Positions 45,896-57,899 of a stretch of 64,000 bases of DNA are shown here, one piece after another. Within the stretch, counting starts at the first letter, position 1. Every line of letters starts with the position of its first letter. The stretch is from Miscanthus floridulus (Eukaryota; Streptophyta; Magnoliopsida; Poales; Poaceae). The stretch is from the NCBI RefSeq assembly GCF_019320115.1, contig NC_089582.1, positions 124,273,259 to 124,337,258 of the forward strand, read 5' to 3'. The notes below the pieces were generated by a model. It had not been told where the DNA came from and did not search any database. It saw nothing but the letters and a program-made list of their open reading frames with translations. Made by a program: the position numbers and the translations under genes.

Positions 45896-47909
45896 TGAAA
45901 GCTCTAGTTTGGTTTTGGTTAATTGATGAAACCCTAAGTGCTAACCTAGTTTATCAAGATGATTATGAGATAGGTAGCACTTCTCCAAGTGATGAAGCAA
46001 TGGCGAAGATCATGACAATGGTGATGGCATGGTGATGGTCAAATGCTTAAACTTGGAAAAGAAGAAAGAGAAAAACAAAAGGCTCAAGGCAAAGGTATAA
46101 AATGTAGGAGCCATTTTATTTTAGTGATCAAGACACTTAGTGAGTATGATCACATTTAGGATAGATAGCCGTACTATTAAGAGGAGTGAAACTCGTATCG
46201 AAATGCGGTTATCAAAGTGCCACTAGATGCTCTAACTCATTGCATATGCATTTAGGATCTAGTGGAGTGCTAACACCCTTGATAATATTTGTGAAAATAT
46301 GCTAACACATGTGCACAAGGTGTTTGCAGGGTTGAGATGGGTTTGGGTCCCTCTATTGTCTTAAATTCGGCGCTTTCGGAAAAATGAAATGTCTATTTTC
46401 TATTGCGCCGGATGCAAAATTCTTGGTGGTTGGCACATTTGAGCAAGGGTGAAGAAGTTAGAGTTGAAATGGAGTTGGTCGAAATGATGCTGGCGTCGGT
46501 CTACTGACCGGACGCTGGGTCACTCAGCGACCGGACGCTGAAAGGCTGTGTCCGGTCGAGCTGGCAGAGAGGTCGCCAGTTTCGGTGTTACACCGGACGC
46601 TGGACTTGAGATGCACCGGACGCTGGTTTCTGCGTCCGGTCAAACTGACGGGTCTGCATAGTCGCTGGGGTTGAGCACCGGACGCTGGTCTGCGTCCGGT
46701 CAAGGTGGACCGGACGCATCCGGTCGAAAAAACATGGCTCGGGGAGCTTACTGGAAACGACCGGACGCTGGAGCTTCAGCGTCCGGTCAGTTTTGACCGG
46801 AGCGTCCGGTCAGCTTCGTAGCCGTTGAAATCTGACGAACAACGTTTGAAGCCGGTGACGCGTGGCATCCATCGGGCGACCGGACGCTGAGGGCCAGCGT
46901 CCGGTCAGTATGACCGGAGCGTCCGGTCAGAGTGCGTTTTGCCCAGTGAAGGGGTATAACGGCTCTATTTGATGGGGGCTCTATTTATAGCCCCATGGCC
47001 GGCTCAAAGGATAACTCTTGTACATTTTCATTGACATAGCATCCTTGTGAGCTTAGCCAAAGCCCTCCCACTCATCTCGATCATTGATCCATCATCATTG
47101 TGAGATTGGGAGAGAATCCAAGTGCATTGCTTAAGTGATTGCATCTAGAGGCACTTGGTATTCGTGTTGCGCTGCGGATTTCGCTTGTTTCTCTTGGTGG
47201 TTGCCACCACCTAGACGGTTGGAGCAACGGTGAAGGATCGGCACGAGTTGGTGATTGTTCGTGGCTGCCTTCGGTGATTGTAAGGGGAGTTGTACCTTCC
47301 CCGGCGGAGTGCCGAAAGGTAACTCTAGTAATTGCTCGTGTCATTGAGTTACCTCACTTGTGGGTCGGTTCTTGCGGTGTCCTATCGTGTGGACGAGGTT
47401 TGTGAAACACCTCTTAGCCGCCGAACCACCAAGTGTTGGTCGACACAACGGGGACTAGCGTGTTGGCAAGCACGTGAACCTCGGGAGAAAATCGATTGTC
47501 TCTTGTCTTTGGCATTTTCCCGGTGATTGGCTATATATTCATCTTGTGATTGGTTCATCCCCTACACGTCGGTATAATCACTCTACTCACTTATTTACAT
47601 TCTTGCAAACTAGTTGACACAAGCTCTTTAGTGTAATTAGAATTGAGAGCTTGCTTTATTATTTATATTCATCTAGTTGAGCTCTTTAGAGTAGCAAGGT
47701 TGAGAGCTCTTAGTGAGTAATTACATAGCAAGTTTGTGTGCCTAAGTAATCATTGCAACTAGAATTGTTGGATAGGTGGCTTGCAACCCTTGTAGAGCTA
47801 GAGCAAGTTTATATTACGCTATTTGTCATACTAATCAAATTGCTCTAGTTTATTTGTAGATTTTTAAATAGGCTATTCACCCCCCCTCTAGCCATATTAG
47901 GACCTTTCA
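45896..47909 (+). repeat. 5' LTR of the Copia element
   Basis: 2014 bp, TGAAAGCTCTAG ... GGACCTTTCA. It contains an array of GACCGGACGC/GCGTCCGGTC motifs (46.50-46.93 kb) followed by a TATA-like CTATTTATAG (46981-46990). Confidence 0.93.
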
Positions 47910-47969
47910 AGTGGTATCGGAGCCGTGGTCACCGTTTGATTGAAGGCTTAACAACCTCGGTGTCAAATT

Positions 47970-49787
47970 ATGGCTCAAGTTGTGTTCAACCATATGGGGG
48001 GCAAACCACCATTCTTTGATGGCACAAGCTATGATTATTGGAAGAGAAAGATAAGTGTGTATCTTGGTTCAATCAATGATCAAGTATGGGATGTAAGCAA
48101 GAATGATTATGCTATCATTAATCCCGACAATCCCACCAACCAAGATAAGTCTAACAAGCAATGCAATACAATGGCTCTCAACACCCTATACAATGCCCTT
48201 GATCCAAAGGTGTTTGAGCAAATCAAGGATTATGAAAGAGCAAATGAAGTGTGGAGGAGATTGGAGGAAACCTATGAGGGCACACCGGAGGTGAAGAGTG
48301 CCAAGTTATATATTCTCAAGGACAAGTTGATAGGTTTCAAGATGAAAGATGATGAGAGCATACCGGAGATGTTCCATCGCTTGCAAGTCATTGTCAATGA
48401 TTTGAAGGCTTTGGGAGAAAAGATCAAGAATGATGATGTCTCTCATCGGTTCTTGATGAGTCTACCTCCAAGGTTTGAAATGTTGAGAATGCTAATCATA
48501 AGAGGAGGATTAAAGGAGATCACCCCTAACCAAGTACTAGGTGAAGTCATGACACAAGAGACATACCGTGTGGAAAGGGAGGGGGATGACAAGGAGGACA
48601 AGAAGGAAGATGAGGACAAGAAGAAGAAGAGTGTAGCATTCAAGGCTAGCTCATCATCATACAAGAACAAGGGCAAATCAAAGAAAGAGTCAAGTGATGA
48701 TGAGGATCTTAGTGATATTGATGATGAAGCTATGGCTCTCTTTGTGCGCAAGATGGGCAAGTTCATGAAGAAGAAAGGCTATGGTGCAAGAAAAAGAAGA
48801 GACCATACCAAGAGCAAAGAATATGTGAGAAGATGCTATAATTGCAAGAGTCCCGATCATGTGGTAGCCAATTGTCCTTACAATAGTGATAATGATGAAG
48901 ATGAGAAGAACAAACATAAGAAGGACAAGAAAGAAAAGAAGGAGAAGAGGGAGAAGAGGATGACCTTTCAAAAGAAGAAGAAGGGTGGAGGCTATGTGGT
49001 CACTTGGGATAGTGATGGCTCATCGGATAGTGATGACTCTAGTGATGATGGCAAGAAATCAATCAAGAAAGCACTAGCAAGCATCGCCATCAACGACAAG
49101 CCCTCCATCTTCGACACTCCATCAACATGCCTCATGGCTAAGCCTACCAAGGTAAAATATGATGAGAGTGATGATGATGAAAGTGATTCTTGTAGGAGTG
49201 ATGATGAAGATGAGGAGTACTCCAAGGAGGAGCTCATGGACATGTGTGAGCAAGTGCATACTTGCTTTGAGATGAAGAGAAAGGAGTGTAAGGAATTGAA
49301 CAAGAAAGTCAAATTTCTTGAGCAATCCTTTGATGAGCTCAATGCCACTCATGAGGGGCTAATGGATGCCCATGAGAAGCTTGGCAAAGCTCACTCAAAG
49401 CTTGAAAAAGCTCATTCCTCTCTCATTGAGCAAGTCAAGAAGGAGGAAGCCAAGGAGGAGCAAGTGATAGTTACATGTGATGTGGGACTAACATGTGATC
49501 TTATTAATGAATCTACTTATAAGCCTATTGCTATTGCTCCCACTAACACTTCTTGTAGCACTACCACTTTCACTCCACCTATGAATGATACATCACTAGT
49601 GGTGGAAAATGAGACCCTCAAGAAGGAGGTGAATGAGCTCACTCGTGCCTTAGGCAATGCCTATGGTGGAGATGCCCGCTTGCTAAAGTGCTTGGGTAGC
49701 CAAAGGTTTTCTCTCAACAAAGAGGGATTAGGCTATACCCCAAGAAAGGCAAGGTGGCCTTTGTCACTCACAAAGCTAGCTTTGTGA
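47970..49787 (+). pseudogene. Copia gag, frameshifted near its end
   Basis: From ATG 47970: a DUF4219/UBN2 gag core (PPFFDGTSYDYWKRKISVYL ... YNALDPKVFEQIKDY ... FHRLQVIVNDLKALG), a Lys/Glu-rich linker, a CCHC knuckle (CYNCKSPDHVVANC, about residues 289-302), acidic Ser/Asp runs, and a coiled coil (about residues 430-500). After GLGYTP (about 49.74 kb) the frame is lost; the neighbouring frame continues HKASFVKGNGRFCNRY ... HIEQYC, a second, damaged knuckle, to 50050. In SIRE-type elements gag and pol normally lie in one frame, so this shift breaks the polyprotein. Confidence 0.88.
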
Positions 49788-50093
49788 AGGGCAATGGTCG
49801 GTTTTGCAATAGATACAAGCAAGTTGGGCATATAGAGCAATATTGCAAAACTAACAAGAACAAGCTTCCTAATATATCCTCAATCAAATTTGATTCTTGC
49901 TACATGCTTTATAAGGGTGCCAAATGTGTGAAGGCTAAGTTCATTGGTACACCAATTGTGGGCCCAAAGAAGAAGGCCATTTGGGTACCAAAGACCTTGG
50001 TGACTAACCTACAAGGACCCAAGCAAGTTTGGGTACCTAAAAAGAATTGATCTTCTTTTGTAGGTAAATTATAAAGCCGGAGGAAGGCATTGG

Positions 50094-53000
50094 GTGCTTG
50101 ATAGTGGGTGCACACAACACATGACCGGTGATTCAAGAATGTTCAATTCAATCAATGAAAGCAAGAGCAATGGGATTGATAGTATCATATTTGGTGACAA
50201 TGGCAAAGGCAAAGTCAAGGGACTTGGTAAGATTGCAATATCCAATGACTTGAGCATTTCCAATGTGCTACTAGTAGAGAGCTTGAATTTCAACCTATTG
50301 TCGGTAGCCCAATTGTGTGATCTTGGTTTCAAATGCATATTTGGTGTGGATGATGTAGAGATCATAAGTGTAGATGGCTCAAACTTGATATTCAAAGGAT
50401 TTAGATATGAGAATCTATACTTAGTTGATTTCAATGCTAGAGAGGCTCAATTGTCAACATGTTTGATCACTAAGTCTAGCATGGGTTGGTTATGGCATAG
50501 AAGGCTTGGTCATGTTGGAATGAAACAATTGAACAAATTGATTAAGCATGACTTAGTAAGAGGCTTGAAAGATGTCACATTTGAAAAGGATAAGCTATGT
50601 AGTGCATATCAAGCCGGAAAACAAGTTGGTAATACACATCCTAAGAAGAGCATGATGAGTACATCCAAGGCATTTGAGTTGATGCATATGGATTTGTTTG
50701 GACCAACCACATACACTAGCATTGGTGGAAATAAATATGGATTTGTGATTGTGGATGATTTCACTAGATACACTTGGGTGTTCTTTCTTGGTGACAAGAG
50801 TGATGTGTTTGTAATATTCAAATCATTTGTCAAGGGCATTTATAATGAGTTTGAAACAACTATCAAGAAAGTTAGAAGTGACAATGATAGTGAATTCAAG
50901 AACACTAGAATTGATGAGTTGTGTGATGAATTTGGAATTACACATCAATTCTCGGCCAAGTATACTCCTCAATCAAATGGGCTAGTTGAAAGAAAGAATA
51001 GAACCTTGATTGATATGGCAAGATCAATGTTGAGTGAGTACAATGTGAGTCATTCATTTTGGGCCGAAGCAATCAACACGGCTTGCTATTATAGCAACCG
51101 ACTCTATTGTCACCCCATGATGGAGAAGACACCCTATGAGCTATTAAATGGAAGAAAGCCCAACATAGCATACTTTTGGGTCTTTAGTTGTAAATGCTAT
51201 ATATTGAAGAAAGGCACTAGATTGAGCAAGTTTGAAAAGAAATGTGATGAAGGTTTCTTGCTTGGTTACTCCACTACTAGCAAAGCTTATAGAGTTTGGA
51301 ATTTGGCTAGTGGTACTCTTGAGGAGGTTCATGATGTGGAGTTTGATGAAACAAATGGTTCCCAAGAGGAAGATGGGAATCTAGATGATGTAAGAGGCAC
51401 TCAATTGGTCAATGCAATGAAGAACATAGACATTGGTGATATAAGGCCTAGAGAGGTGATTGATATTGAAGATGACAAGAATCAAGTGCTCTCTAACTCA
51501 AATGTGCAAGCTAGTGGTTCTCATGATCAAATCCAAGCAAGCACTAGTAATGGCAATGTGCAAGATCAACAAATGGCTAGTTCATCATCTCAACCAAGTG
51601 ATCAATCAAATGCTAGCAATCAAGTGCAAGTGCTTCAACCAACCAATGTTGCAAGAGATCATCCATTAGACACTATCATTGGTGATATTTCAAGAGGTGT
51701 GCAAACTAGATCAAGATTGGCATCATTTTGTGAGCACTTCTCATTTGTGTCATCTATTGAGCCTAAGAAGATAGATGAAGCCTTGAATGATGTTGATTGG
51801 GTCAATGCTATGCATGAAGAGCTAAACAACTTCACAAGAAACCAAGTATGGGAGTTAATTGAGAGGCCTAAGGGTCATAATGTGATTGGAACCAAGTGGG
51901 TCTTTCGGAACAAGCAAGATCAAGATGGGATAGTAATAAGGAACAAAGCAAGATTAGTGGCTCAAGGTTACACTCAAGTTGAAGGTCTTGACTTTGAAGA
52001 AACATATGCCCCGGTTGCAAGATTAGAAGCAATTAGGATCTTGCTAGCTTATGCATGTGCCCACAACATTAAGTTGTACCAAATGGATGTGAAAAGTGCA
52101 TTTCTCAATGGGTACATCAATGAGCTTGTGTATGTTGAGCAACCTCCTGGTTTTGAAGATGAAAAGAAACCCAACCATGTGTTCAAGTTGAGAAAGGCTT
52201 TGTATGGATTGAAACAAGCACCTAGAGCATGATATGAGAGATTGAGGGATTTCCTACTCTCTAAGGGATTCAAGATAGGAAAGGTTGACACCACTCTCTT
52301 CACCAAGAAACTTGGAAATGATTTGTTTGTCATGCAAATCTATGTGGACGATATCATCTTTGGATCAACAAATCAAGAATTTTGTGAGGAGTTTGGCAAG
52401 ATGATGGCAAGTGAGTTTGAGATGTCTATGATTGGAGAACTTAGTTACTTCCTTGGTCTTCAAATCAAGCAAATGAAGAATGGCACATTTGTTAGTCAAG
52501 GCAAGTATATTAAGGACATGCTCAAGAAGTTTGAAATGGATGAGAGCAAAGCTATTAGTACACCAATGGGGACAAGTGAAAGCTTAGATAGTGATGCTAG
52601 TGGCAACATGGTGGATCAAAAGATGTATCGGTCTATGATTGGAAGTCTACTCTATGTGACCGCATCAAGACCGGATGTGATGTTTAGTGTATGCATGTAT
52701 GCAAGATTTCAAGCCTCACCAAGAGAAAGTCATTTGAAGGCAACAAAGAGAATATTGAGGTACTTGAAGCATACACAACATGTTGGATTATGGTATCCCA
52801 AAGGAGCAAGATTTGAGTTGATTGGATATTCGGATTCGGATTATGCGGGATGCAAAGTTGAGAGAAAGAGCACATCGGGCACATGTCAACTATTGGGAAG
52901 ATCACTTGTGTCTTGGTCATCAAAGAAGCAAAATAGTGTAGCACTTTCAACCGCCGAAGCGGAGTACATTTCGGCCGGTAGTTGTTGTGCTCAATTACTT

Positions 53001-53294
53001 TGGATGAAGGCTACCTTAAGTGACTTTGGAATCAAGTTCAAGCAAGTGCCATTGCTATGTGACAATGAAAGTGCCATCAAGCTCACCAACAACCCGATTC
53101 AACACTCAAGAACAAAGCATATTGATGTCCGCCATCATTTCATAAGAGATCACCAACAAAAAGGGGACATTTGCATAGAGAGTGTGGGCACTGAAGATCA
53201 ACTTGCCGACATATTCACCAAGCCACTTGATGAAAAGAGGTTTTGCAAGCTAAGGAATGAATTGAACATACTTGACTTCTCCAATATGTGTTGA
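50094..53294 (+). pseudogene. Copia pol (protease, integrase, RT, RNase H) with one stop
   Basis: Protease motif LDSGCTQHM (50096); integrase zinc part [13 protein letters not shown] with a C-x-x-C whose second Cys is Tyr (CSAYQ, about 50598); integrase core D in [10 protein letters not shown] in VRSDNDSEF and E in [10 protein letters not shown] from WVNAMHEEL through [13 protein letters not shown]; then a stop TGA at 52230-52232 where Trp is expected (APRA-stop-YERL). It resumes with YVDDIIFGSTN (RT catalytic, about 52340), RNase H TAEAEYISAG and DNESAIKL, and ends DFSNMC-stop near 53294. Apart from that stop the frame is open, so decay is recent. Confidence 0.92.
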
Positions 53295-54412
53295 TGCATC
53301 CCCATTATATGACATGCCTCTCCTTCGAGCAAAGCAAGGTAAAGTTGATTGACATGTCATCCATTCATTACTAAGGACTTGTTTAGTGCATCTAGTCATT
53401 CCTATCATGTCCTAGGCTCATTTATGAAAATCAAATGAATTTAATGCTTATATGGTACCACTATTGCTTGTATGTTTGAAATGATCTAGTGGTAGCATAT
53501 GACATGTTTGTGGGCTTGTAAACCTAGTGTTTGATTTAGAAAATGAGCTATAAGTGTTTAACTCAACATGGTACAAGATAACCCTTATTTGGAGGTGTGA
53601 AGAAGCTTGTCCTTGGATCAAACCGAGTTAAATATATTTTGTAAGTAATCTAGATTGAACCAAAATTGGGAAAATGATCCTCATTTCACATGATTTCACC
53701 CCAACCTATCCATAATTTAAGCTCACCTTTTGTGCTAAGTGTTGACAAAGGGGGAGAGAAACAAAGATATGAGTGATAGGGGAGTATTGGACATAAGGGG
53801 AGAGATATGCTAGAGGAAAGGGATCAATTAAAATTTTGAGCACATAAGTAGGGGGAGCAAGCTCATAAACTTGTATGATGCATTTGAATGAACATTTCAT
53901 ATATTTGCTCGCATGGTACAAATTCTAAGTTTCAACATCCATGCTTGTGTGGTGTATGCTAGTTATAGGTTTGAATGATGAAATGAAAAACTAGCATGCA
54001 TAGGCTAAAAGTAACTAGACTCATGCTCACATTATGAAAACTAGACCCTTGCTTTTAATGTTGATCTCATGGGGTATTCTAGTTTTTGTGTATGTCTAGT
54101 TACTAATGATGCTAAGGATGGTATATTGGTGCACTCCGATTGGTATCACGCTTCAAAGGTCCATCTCTTATACCTTAGCATCATTTGGTAGAAATTGACT
54201 CCTATATTTCCTATCTAAGCATATGTGCAAAGCTACAATCTAAACTCTTAGCACATATGTAGGGGGAGCAATTACTATCATATGGAGTTCATGAAACTTG
54301 CCTATATCCTTTACACATGGTAAATATGCTTGGGCAAGCAACATGGATTCAAATGAACTTTAATTCATATCTTTGTATAAGGGTTGTCATCAATTATCAA
54401 AAAGGGGGAGAT
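53295..54412 (+). other. Non-coding 3' region of the Copia element
   Basis: No frame of note. Several GGGGGAG-type purine tracts (about 53750, 53850, 54260, 54403); the last abuts the 3' LTR and is the likely plus-strand primer. Confidence 0.7.
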
Positions 54413-56418
54413 TGAAAGCTCTAGTTTGGTTTTGGTTAATTGATGAAACCCTAAGTGCTAACCTAGTTTATCAAGATGATTATGAGATAGGTAGCACTTC
54501 TCCAAGTGATGAAGCAATGGCGAAGATCATGACAATGGTGATGGCATGGTGATGGTCAAATGCTTAAACTTGGAAAAGAAGAAAGAGAAAAACAAAAGGC
54601 TCAAGGCAAAGGTATAAAATATAGGAGCCATTTTGTTTTAGTGATCAAGACACTTAGTGAGTGTGATCACATTTAGGATAGATAGCCGTACTATTAAGAG
54701 GAGTGAAACTCGTATCGGAATGCGGTTATCAAAGTGCTACTAGATGCTCTAACTCATTGCATATGCATTTAGGATCTAGTGGAGTGCTAACACCCTTGAT
54801 AATATTTGTGAAAATATGCTAACACATGTGCACAAGGTGTTTGCAGGGTTGAGATGGGTTTGGGTCCCTCTATTGTCTTAAATTCGGCGCTTTCGGGAAA
54901 ATGAAATGTCTATTTTCTATTGCGCCGGATGCAAAATTCTTAGTGGTTGGCACATTTGAGCAAGGGTGAAGAAGTTAGAGTTGAAATGGAGTTGGTCGAA
55001 ATGATGCTGGCGTCGGTCTACTGACCAGACGCTGGGTCACTCAGCGACCGGACGCTGAAAGGCTGCGTCCGGTCGAGCTGGCAGAGAGGTCGCTAGTTTC
55101 GGTGTTACACCGGACGCTGGACCTGAGATGCACCGGACACTGGTTTCTACGTCCGGTCAAACTGACGGGTCTGCACAGTCGCTGGGGTTGAGCACCGGAT
55201 GTTGGTCTACGTCCGGTCAAGGTGGACCGGACGCGTCCGATCGAAAAAACATGGCTCGAGGAGCTTACTGGAAACGACCGGACGCTGGGGCTTCAGCGTC
55301 CGGTCAGTTTTGACCGGAGCGTCCGGTCAGCTTCGTAGCCGTTGAAATCTGACGAACAGCGTTTGAAGCCGGTGACGCATGGCGTCCATCGGGCGACCGG
55401 ACGCTGAGGGCCAGCGTCCGGTCAGTATGACCGGAGCGTCCGGTCAGAGCGCGTTTTGCCTAGTGAAGGGGTATAACAGCTCTATTTGATGGGGGCTCTA
55501 TTTATAGCCCCATGGCCGGCTCAAAGGATAACTCTTGTACATTTTTATTGACATAGCATCCTTGTGAGCTTAGCCAAAGCCCTCCCACTCATCTCGATCA
55601 TTGATCCATCATCATTGTGAGATTGGGAGAGAATCCAAGTGCATTGCTTAAGTGATTGCATCTAGAGGCACTTGGTATTCGTGTTGCGCTGCGGATTTCG
55701 CTTGTTTCTCTTGGTGGTTGCCACCACCTAGATGGTTGGAGTAGCGGTGAAGGATCGGCACGAGTTGGTGATTGTTCGTGGCTGCCTTCGATGATTGTAA
55801 GGGGAGTTGTACCTTCCCCGGCGGAGTGCCGAAAGGTAACTCTAGTAAATTGCTCGTGTCATTGAGTTACCTCACTTGTGGGTCGGTTCTTGCGGTGTCC
55901 TATCGTGTGGACGAGGTTTGTGAAACACCTCTTAGCCACCGAACCACCAAGTGTTGGTCGACACAACGGGGACTAGCGTGTTGGCAAGCACGTGAACCTC
56001 GGGAGAAAATCGATTGTCTCTTGTCTTTGGCATTCTCCCAGTGATTGGCTATATATTCATCTTGTGATTGGTTCATCCCCTACACGTTGGTATAATCACT
56101 CTACTCACTTATTTACATTCTTGCAAACTAGTTGACACAAGCTCTTTAGTGTAATTAGAATTGAGAGCTTGCTTTATTATTTATATTCATCTAGTTAAGC
56201 TCTTTAGAGTAGCAAGGTTGAGAGCTCTTAGTGAGTAATTACATAGCAAGTTTGTGTGCCTAAGTAATCATTGCAACTAGAATTGTTGGATAGGTGGCTT
56301 GCAACCCTTGTAGAGCTAGAGCAAGTTTGCATTACGCTATTTGTCATACTAATCAAATTGCTCTAGTTGATTTGTAGATTTTTAAATAGGCTATTCACCC
56401 TCCCTCTAGCCATATTAG
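54413..56418 (+). repeat. 3' LTR of the Copia element, end clipped
   Basis: Matches the 5' LTR from TGAAAGCTCTAG to CCATATTAG, then stops before the terminal GACCTTTCA. The next 13 bases (ATTTTTAAATAGG) repeat a segment from about 40 bp upstream (near 56376-56390), after which sequence of a broken glycosyltransferase gene begins. Confidence 0.88.
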
Positions 56419-56431
56419 ATTTTTAAATAGG

Positions 56432-56890
56432 TTGCAGAAGACGGAGGCACGGGCACGCAAGGTAATGATGAGACGCATTGGTGTCGAAGTGGAGACACAG
56501 CTGCCCGACGAGGCCTCGTTTGACGAGTTCCAAACGGCGTTCAAGCTCCCGCTTTCGCCTTGTTTGCGCACCGGCTCGTCAAGGCTGCCGCCGGCAGGGA
56601 AGGGGAGCTCGCCAAAGTCGAAGAGCTTGGGCACGGACAGGTAGGCCAAGAAGCTGCAGGCGCTGGCCGTGCAGAAGGCGAGCGCCGGCATGCCGAACTC
56701 CTCGGCAGTGTCGATGGCCCAAGGCAGCAGCCCGTCGGCGATGACGCATGTCACCGGCGGAAAGCCCGGATCGACGCTGGCATCGGAGGAAGGGCCCGGG
56801 CACTCTGCCTCCACGGTTGGCAGCAACGTGGTAAGCAGACTAGCAGAGCACGGTACGCGACAGAGCCCGCCATCTTCAGGGACCTGTTTC
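56432..56890 (-). pseudogene. UDP-glycosyltransferase (UGT) N-terminal relic
   Basis: On the minus strand: SLLTTLLPTVEAECPG ... PPVTCVIADGLLPWAIDTAEEFGMPALAFCTASACSFLAYLS, PKLFDFGELPFPAG, DEPVR. This is the classical N-terminal acceptor domain of plant family-1 UGTs. The start is lost, the frame degrades after DEPVR (near 56.56 kb), and the sequence is cut off at the clipped 3' LTR. No PSPG box is present. It is on the same strand as the UGT at 63.15 kb but is a separate relic, since that gene's N-terminal end must lie beyond 64000. Confidence 0.8.
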
Positions 56891-56892
56891 AT

Positions 56893-57899
56893 CTCACTTG
56901 CCCGCCCCCCCCATTTGGTTTGCTACTATCTCACCTGCAACTACATTCATATACTTGTCTTGGGTTGTAGTTACTTGTTTGTGTGTGTGAATCAACCCGA
57001 GACCGAGCTACTAGACTTTAGGAGGCATGCATTGTGTGATATATAGTGCAGCTAGAGCAATTAGTTGCGTTTAGCGCCATCTTTTATACTAACTACCTTG
57101 CTCTAGTCAAATTGTGAATTTATAGAAAATTTTTGTAACACCTCTGGTGTTACGAGCTCGCTAAACACTGAGATTATGGCCTGAGAGATAGATCTATAAA
57201 TATAGTGAGCTAGATACGTAAATGCCTATATGTGTTAATGAAAAATCATAACGCGAAGAGTAGAATAAGTAGTTCTAAACATTGGCACGGAAGCGATTTT
57301 TATAAACAAAAATACAATACCACTTGTATATAGTACTTAAATAAAATTCGAAGTGTAAGTTTAGTAGATGGAAATACAACTTTTGTTTCGGTAAATAAAT
57401 GTTGTTCAATAGTATTTTTGATAGCTCAAGGATTGAAGTTGGAATTTAATTCCAGCCTCTAGAACTAAAATGGTCGGGTCTGAAAACCTAATAACGATGC
57501 CGTTTTAGCATTTAAATTTTGATTAAATTTCTTAAACACAAGATTTGTGTTTTTGCACTATTGGGTGTACCAAGGTGAGTACATGAGCATGGCGTGGCCG
57601 CGGCGGAGTGGACTCGGCAGACGTGGCGCCCGCCTTGCCCTTCAATCCACCTACCGTGTCGAGCACTCGAGCCGTCCTACGTCGTCGCATCTAGGTCATT
57701 GGCTCCGGCTCCAGTGGGCAATGGGACGCTTTCCTGCCCTGCCGCTAGCTGCCATGGAGGGCTCTGCTCGGGTTTGGTCGCTCCGAGTTATGCGCGTCGT
57801 GCCAAATCGTTGGGTCTCGTTGGCTGTGTGCGCGAGCTCGCTACCGTCACTGACTAGAGTCCCGCTTTAACTCGCTCAACCCTCTCGAGCTCACACGTG
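56893..57899. other. Repeat-like region left of the inverted solo LTR
   Basis: Includes a TGTAACACCTCTGGTGTTAC start-like phrase (about 57134), AT-rich sequence and, from 57.58 kb, GC-rich sequence with frames but no family signature. Together with 60173-61860 it looks like a decayed retroelement into which the solo LTR inserted. This is inferred from composition only. Confidence 0.35.

Larger units (their letters stand above)
45896..56418 (+). mobile_element. SIRE/Maximus-like Copia LTR retrotransposon, nearly intact
   Basis: 5' LTR 45896-47909, primer site GTGGTATCGGAGCC (47911-47924), gag, pol in the order protease-integrase-RT-RNase H, a 1.1-kb non-coding tail, purine tract AAAAAGGGGGAG (about 54400-54410) and 3' LTR from 54413. 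The two LTRs differ at only scattered positions, suggesting a young insertion. The 3' LTR lacks its last 9 bases and the far target duplication is absent; the left flank is GTGGT. Domain order puts it in Copia; long LTRs and a long coiled-coil gag fit SIRE/Maximus. No extra envelope-like frame was seen after pol. Confidence 0.92.

Noticed and set aside
53295..54412. Envelope-like third frame of the SIRE-type element
   Set aside because: No frame of useful length or membrane pattern is present between pol and the 3' LTR.
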